NCBI GenBank assembly: GCA_020848655.1
Contig: JADLHU010000013.1
Span: 1-64,000 of the forward strand
Source of the DNA: Novosphingobium sp.
GTDB lineage: Bacteria > Pseudomonadota > Alphaproteobacteria > Sphingomonadales > Sphingomonadaceae
DNA: 64,000 nucleotides
Direction: 5' to 3'
Shown: one piece after another, positions 60,299-64,000 of the stretch
How positions within the stretch are numbered: position 1 is the stretch's first letter
Layout of the letters: each line of letters begins with the position of its first letter
The notes under the pieces: model-generated
What the model saw: the letters and a program-made list of their open reading frames with translations, nothing else
Told to the model about the DNA's origin: nothing
Database searches by the model: none
Translations under genes and position numbers: made by a program

Positions 60299-61759
60299 AT
60301 GGTTCGCTGCAAGACCGTGCTGCCGCTGCTGGCATTGTTGCTGTTGCCCGCCCAGGCGCAGGCCGACGTTCCCGAGGACGACCGCACGTTCATCCTGGCG
60401 CGCGCCGACCAGTATCGGCCGCGACTGGACGCGGCGGCGCTGGCGATCTGGAATTTCGCCGAGCCGGGCTTTCAGGAAGTGCGCAGCACCGCCCGGTTGC
60501 AGGAGGAACTGCGCCGCGCCGGCTTTACCGTGGAAGCGGGCGTGGCGGGAATGCCCACCGCCTTCATCGCGCGCTATCGCACCGGTCCGGGCCCGGTGAT
60601 CGGGCTTCTGGCGGAATTCGATGCGCTGCCGGGGTTGAGCCAGCGCGTTTCGGCCGAGCGTGCGCCGGTGGCGGGCGGCGATTATGGCCATGGCTGCGGC
60701 CACAACCTGTTCGGCGCGGCATCGGCCGGCGCGGCCATCGCGGTCAAGCAGTGGATGGACGCGCGCGGCATCAAGGGCGAAATCCGCGTCTATGGCAGCC
60801 CGGCGGAAGAAGGCGGCTCGGGCAAGGTGTTCCTTGTGCGGGCGGGGCTGATGCAGGATGTCGATGCCATGCTGCACTGGCATCCTTCGGATCATGACAG
60901 CGCATCGCAGGGCCGCACGCTGGCCAGCATCAGCGGCCGTTTCCGCTTTACCGGAACCGCCGCCCATGCCGCCATGGCACCCGAGCAGGGGCGTTCGGCG
61001 CTGGACGGCGTCCAGGCGATGAACCTGATGGTGGAAATGCTGCGCGAGCATGTACCGCAGGAAACGCGCATCCACTACATCATCAGCGATGGCGGCAGCG
61101 CGCCCAATGTCGTGCCCGAAAAGGCCGCGTCCTATTACTATGTGCGCAATCCCGACCAGGCCGAACTGCGCAGCATCTTCGCGCGCGTGATGGAAGCGGC
61201 AAAGGGCGCCGCGATGGGCACGGGCACCCGCGTCAGCTTCGAGCAGAGCGGCGGTTCGTTCGATATCCTGCCCAACGATACCTTGGGCCGCGTGCTCTAT
61301 CGCAACCTTGCCGCGCTGCCCGCGCCCGTGCGCAGCGCCGGGGAGCAGGCCTTCATCGCGGCGATCGAAAAGACGCTGCCGGCGCCGCCCCGCGCCGAGG
61401 CGCAGGGCGCGCCCACGGTGGAGCCTTATATCTTGGGAACGCTCAATTCGGTGTCATCCGATGTCGGCGATGTCAGCTATGTCACGCCCACCGCCGGGCT
61501 GGGCACGCAGACCTGGCCGGAAGGCACGCCCGCGCATAGCTGGCAGGCGGTGGCCGCTTCGGGGCAGGCGCTGGGGCTGGACGGGGCAGACCGCGCGGCC
61601 CGCGCGCTCGCGCTCAGCATCGCCGATCTGTTCCGCACGCCGGCGCTGCTGGCCGAAGCGAAGGCCGAGCTTGCGCGGCGGCGCGGCGCGGATTTCCGAT
61701 ACGTGTCGTTGCTGGGCGATCAGCCGCCGGCGCTGGACTATCGCAAGAAGGACCGGTGA
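60299..61759 (+). CDS. Exported M20-family amidohydrolase (AbgB-like)
   Basis: A 486-residue protein with a signal peptide (MVRCKTVLPLLALLLLPAQAQA), so it is probably periplasmic. The zinc-binding core is GDYGHGCGHNLFG, with YGSPAEEGGSGK, and a dimerisation domain. The end SSDVGDVSYVTPTAGLG matches AbgB, the aminobenzoyl-glutamate hydrolase subunit. AbgB-type enzymes cleave N-acyl amino acids. AGGAA is eight bases before the ATG at 60299; a start at 60290 is also possible. It follows the TonB gene and may process imported amides. Confidence 0.9.
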   Translation: MVRCKTVLPLLALLLLPAQAQADVPEDDRTFILARADQYRPRLDAAALAIWNFAEPGFQEVRSTARLQEELRRAGFTVEAGVAGMPTAFIARYRTGPGPVIGLLAEFDALPGLSQRVSAERAPVAGGDYGHGCGHNLFGAASAGAAIAVKQWMDARGIKGEIRVYGSPAEEGGSGKVFLVRAGLMQDVDAMLHWHPSDHDSASQGRTLASISGRFRFTGTAAHAAMAPEQGRSALDGVQAMNLMVEMLREHVPQETRIHYIISDGGSAPNVVPEKAASYYYVRNPDQAELRSIFARVMEAAKGAAMGTGTRVSFEQSGGSFDILPNDTLGRVLYRNLAALPAPVRSAGEQAFIAAIEKTLPAPPRAEAQGAPTVEPYILGTLNSVSSDVGDVSYVTPTAGLGTQTWPEGTPAHSWQAVAASGQALGLDGADRAARALALSIADLFRTPALLAEAKAELARRRGADFRYVSLLGDQPPALDYRKKDR

Positions 61760-61789
61760 AGGGGTGCCGGACATCCGGCACGCGCCTTC
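61758..61789. terminator. Hairpin between convergent M20 and SDR genes
   Basis: GTGCCGG (61764-61770) pairs with CCGGCAC (61775-61781) around ACAT; outer GAAGG (61758-61762) can pair with CCTTC (61785-61789) across a small internal loop. It lies in the gap between the convergent stop codons. Confidence 0.5.
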
Positions 61790-61801
61790 TCCCGCGATGG
61801 A

Positions 61802-62602
61802 TCAGACGATCACGCCGCCATCGATGACCAGTTCCTGGCCGGTGATGTTGCGGCCGCCGGGGCCGGCCAGGAACAGGACCATGGCCACGATGTCCGCCGG
61901 CAGGTTGGTGCGCCCCAGCGCGATGCCCATGGCGGCGACATAATCGTCGACCACGGTATCGGTGCTCTGGCCTGCGGCTTCGGCCTTGCTGGCCCACATC
62001 GCCTGCATGCGCGGAATGGCGATCGGGCCGGGCGCGATGTAGTTCACGGTCACGCCGTCCGGCCCGGCTTCAAGCGCGGCGCTGCGGCTAAGCCCGCGCA
62101 GGCCCCACTTCGATGCGGAATAGCTGGATCGCCCGGCGCGGCCGCGCATGCCGTGATTGCCGCCGATATTGATCACGCGCCCGCTGCCGCGCGCCCGCAT
62201 CACCGGCAGCAGCCGCGACAGGATCAGGAACGGCGCGCGCAAGTTGGTGGCGATCACCGCATCGAAGGCATCGACGCCATAGCCGCCGATGTCGGGCGAG
62301 AGCGGGCCGGGAATGCCCGCCGCGTTGACCACCACATCGACCCGGCCGTTCGACCAGTCGAGAAACTTGTCCAGGCCCTTGTCGATGGCGTTTGCGTCCA
62401 TCAGGTCGATGGTGAGCGGCAGCACACCGCGCCCGGTGGCCTTGATGTCCTTCGCCACATCGTCAAGCAGCGCCTGCCGCCGCCCGACGATCGCCACGTC
62501 ATAGCCTTCGCCGGCCAGCGCGCGCGCGATTTCCGCGCCCGTGCCGGCGCTGGCGCCCGTGACGAATGCAACGGGCGCCGCCGTGTCCGCAGGGGATGCC
62601 AT
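61802..62602 (-). CDS. Short-chain dehydrogenase/reductase (paralogue 3)
   Basis: A 266-residue SDR with TGASAGTGAEI (cofactor loop), NAAG and the catalytic YSASK. GMRGRAGRSSYSASKWGLRG is nearly identical to the block B SDR, while LAGPGGRNITGQELVIDGG matches the block D SDR. It starts four bases after the PhyH gene stop, in the same minus-strand operon. It probably oxidises or reduces an alcohol/ketone intermediate. Confidence 0.94.
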   Translation of the reverse strand: MASPADTAAPVAFVTGASAGTGAEIARALAGEGYDVAIVGRRQALLDDVAKDIKATGRGVLPLTIDLMDANAIDKGLDKFLDWSNGRVDVVVNAAGIPGPLSPDIGGYGVDAFDAVIATNLRAPFLILSRLLPVMRARGSGRVINIGGNHGMRGRAGRSSYSASKWGLRGLSRSAALEAGPDGVTVNYIAPGPIAIPRMQAMWASKAEAAGQSTDTVVDDYVAAMGIALGRTNLPADIVAMVLFLAGPGGRNITGQELVIDGGVIV

Positions 62603-62605
62603 CGT

Positions 62606-63472
62606 TCAGGCCGCCCCGGCGAAATAGCGCGCCTTGGCGCCGGCCTGGATCTTGTAGATCGAACTGCCCGCACGCGACGGGAAGGGCAGGCGCACGATGT
62701 TGTGCTCCACGCGGATGTCGGGCGTCGACACGCCGCAGATCATCCGGCTTTCGTATTCCGTCCAGTCCACCGGATAGAACAGCGGATAGGCATGGGCGGC
62801 GGCGCATTCGAGGAACAGGATGCGCCGCGGATCGCCCGAGCGGTTGACGCCCGAGCCGTGGATGGTGAGCGGATGATGGAACGCGACCGTGCCCGCCGGC
62901 CCTTCCAGCAGCGCGGCGCTGGCGGGGTCGATGCCGTTGGCGGGAAGATCGAACGCGCCTTCGAAGAAGCCGTCCTCGCCGTGATGGTCGTAAAGAGGAC
63001 CCTTGTTGCTGCCGGGGATCACCTGCATCGCGCCGTTGGCCGCGCTGGCGCCGTCGATCATGATCGAGGCGACGATCGTGTCCATCGTGGTGTGCGGCGC
63101 AAAGGCCCAGTCCTGGTGCCATTCCAGCGCCGCCCCGCCGTGCGCCGCCTTCATGTTGATCTTGCTGTGGCTCAGCCGGATATTCTCGCCCACGATGGCG
63201 CGCATCACGGCCAGGATTTCGGGCTGCCGGCTCATCTGCGCGTAGAACGGATGGGCGCGGTGCGGCTTCTTGATGCGCTGGATCGCGGCGCGGCCATGGG
63301 CGTCGGGTTCGTCGAAATCGAAGACCGGGGTTTCCTCGGTCAGGCCCTCGGCGCTTGCGGCCACTTCGTCGGTCACGTCGCGCAGCCGCGTCACGATCTC
63401 GGCGGGCAGCAGGTCGGGCACGACCACATAGCCGTGTTCGCGATAGTGGGCGGTGATGGAATCAAGGTTCAT
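62606..63472 (-). CDS. Phytanoyl-CoA dioxygenase (PhyH)-family oxygenase
   Basis: A 288-residue 2OG/Fe(II) dioxygenase of the PhyH family. Iron ligands are H119-x-D121 (EWHQDWAF) and H205 (LTIHGSGVN), with R216-R217 as the likely 2OG anchor. A PGSNKGPL motif is typical. The ATG at 63470-63472 was chosen; it overlaps the DUF1445 gene end by 11 bases. It likely hydroxylates a small substrate; no CoA link is implied. Confidence 0.93.
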   Translation of the reverse strand: MNLDSITAHYREHGYVVVPDLLPAEIVTRLRDVTDEVAASAEGLTEETPVFDFDEPDAHGRAAIQRIKKPHRAHPFYAQMSRQPEILAVMRAIVGENIRLSHSKINMKAAHGGAALEWHQDWAFAPHTTMDTIVASIMIDGASAANGAMQVIPGSNKGPLYDHHGEDGFFEGAFDLPANGIDPASAALLEGPAGTVAFHHPLTIHGSGVNRSGDPRRILFLECAAAHAYPLFYPVDWTEYESRMICGVSTPDIRVEHNIVRLPFPSRAGSSIYKIQAGAKARYFAGAA

Positions 63473-64000
63473 GGTGCGTCCCTGTCGGTATCGGCACATC
63501 GGTCACGACCATATGCGCCTTGTAGTGAGTGATGCAGAACGGCAGGCCCGCCTCGCGCACCGCGATCTGCGCGGTGGCGCCGCAAGCCCAGAAGACGGGC
63601 AGTTCATCGGGGCGCAGCGCGGTCAGGCCGTGGCCGCCATAGGATTGGGCCAGGTCTGCGATGCCGATCCCGGCCGGTTCGCCGATCCACACCGGGCGGC
63701 CGTGGAACTGCGGGAAGCGATCGGAAACGATGGCGGCCGTGATCGCATCGGGCGGTGTCAGCGCGCGCATCGAGACGACGAGCTTGCCGCCGAATGGCCC
63801 GGCCGGCACCGTGTCCAGCCCGGTCAGGTACATCGCGGAGACCGACCCTTCATCAAGGTGGCGCAAGCGCACGCCATGGCGGACCAGCATCTGTTCGAAG
63901 GAGAACGAGCAACCGAGCACGAAACTGACCAGATCGTCGCGCCATTCATCGGCCACCGCATCGGGCGTCGCCGCCAGTTCGCCGTCGCGGAACACCATGT
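63462..64000 (-). CDS. DUF1445/D-glutamate cyclase-like protein, truncated at the window edge
   Basis: Only the C-terminal 178 residues are in the window; the gene continues beyond base 64000. Conserved DUF1445 features are VSFVLGCSFSFEQML, AGPFGGKLVVSMR, FPQFHGRPVWIGEPAGIGIADL and VFWACGATAQIA. D-glutamate cyclase, a member of this family, converts D-glutamate to 5-oxo-D-proline; other members are called putative hydro-lyases. A 5-oxoproline link would fit the two Hyu pairs. It is coupled to the PhyH gene by an 11-base overlap. Confidence 0.85.
   Translation of the reverse strand, partial: MVFRDGELAATPDAVADEWRDDLVSFVLGCSFSFEQMLVRHGVRLRHLDEGSVSAMYLTGLDTVPAGPFGGKLVVSMRALTPPDAITAAIVSDRFPQFHGRPVWIGEPAGIGIADLAQSYGGHGLTALRPDELPVFWACGATAQIAVREAGLPFCITHYKAHMVVTDVPIPTGTHHEP

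Noticed and set aside
60299..61759. Calling the M20 protein a folate-catabolic enzyme
   Set aside because: AbgB similarity is at the family level only. The signal peptide and catabolic setting make another amide as likely.
1..64000. tRNA, rRNA, CRISPR array, transposase or integrase
   Set aside because: I saw no tRNA-like cloverleaf, no regularly spaced repeats and no recognisable mobile-element protein.

Overview
The window reads as chromosome of a high-GC alphaproteobacterium, most likely a sphingomonad (Novosphingobium or Sphingobium type). Supporting signs are the ctaB-small protein-ctaG-ctaE-DUF983-SURF1-thrC order, the folB-Rossmann protein-moaA-moaD-moaE run, a YfgM-BamB pair, an intracellular PHB depolymerase, a TonB-dependent receptor with a sphingomonad-style plug start, and dense ATGA-overlapped operons. 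This assignment is inference from content; there is no rRNA or tRNA in the window to test it.

From 1 to about 28.5 kb the content is mostly housekeeping. It holds the tail of an alpha/beta hydrolase, cytochrome c oxidase assembly and subunit III, threonine synthase, an rRNA-methyltransferase-like protein, folate and molybdopterin synthesis genes, ribosomal proteins L21 and L27, a YgfZ-type folate-binding protein, a peptidyl-prolyl isomerase, a GST, PHB depolymerase, a dihydroorotase-like enzyme, RarD, a glycine-zipper protein, an AstD-type dehydrogenase, SelO, a hydrolase/glycosyltransferase pair with a long out-of-frame overlap, YfgM, BamB, a methyltransferase-like membrane protein and a VIT-family transporter.

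From about 28.5 kb to the end lies one 35-kb catabolic island with almost no housekeeping genes. Block A (+): XRE-cupin regulator, enolase-superfamily enzyme, HyuA/HyuB (N-methylhydantoinase/5-oxoprolinase family), cytochrome P450 and a cytoplasmic gamma-glutamyltransferase-family Ntn hydrolase. Block B (-): SDR, allantoinase-like amidohydrolase, a second amidohydrolase, IclR regulator and MFS transporter. A LysR gene is divergent from block B. Block C (-): 2OG-Fe(II)-type oxygenase and a second HyuA/HyuB pair. Block D (+): SDR, PLP C-S lyase, DUF3830 protein, Nudix hydrolase and aldehyde dehydrogenase. After a LOG-family gene comes block E (+): Rieske oxygenase, glutamine-synthetase-like gamma-glutamyl ligase, TonB receptor and exported M20 (AbgB-like) peptidase. 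Block F (-): SDR, PhyH-type dioxygenase and the start of a DUF1445/D-glutamate cyclase-like gene.

Together the island has four different oxygenase classes and repeated gamma-glutamyl, 5-oxoproline or cyclic-ureide chemistry (GS-like ligase, GGT-like hydrolase, two Hyu pairs, DUF1445, two cyclic-amidohydrolase-type enzymes). Uptake and regulation genes are also present. I infer a pathway for an N-containing cyclic or amide compound, but the substrate cannot be read from sequence. Candidate operators were found for three of the regulators: a TTTTCC-GATA-GGAAAA palindrome in two promoters around the XRE-cupin gene, a GTTCGATAATCGAAC palindrome before the Rieske operon, and a CTTGCG-N11-CGCAAG dyad between LysR and the SDR.
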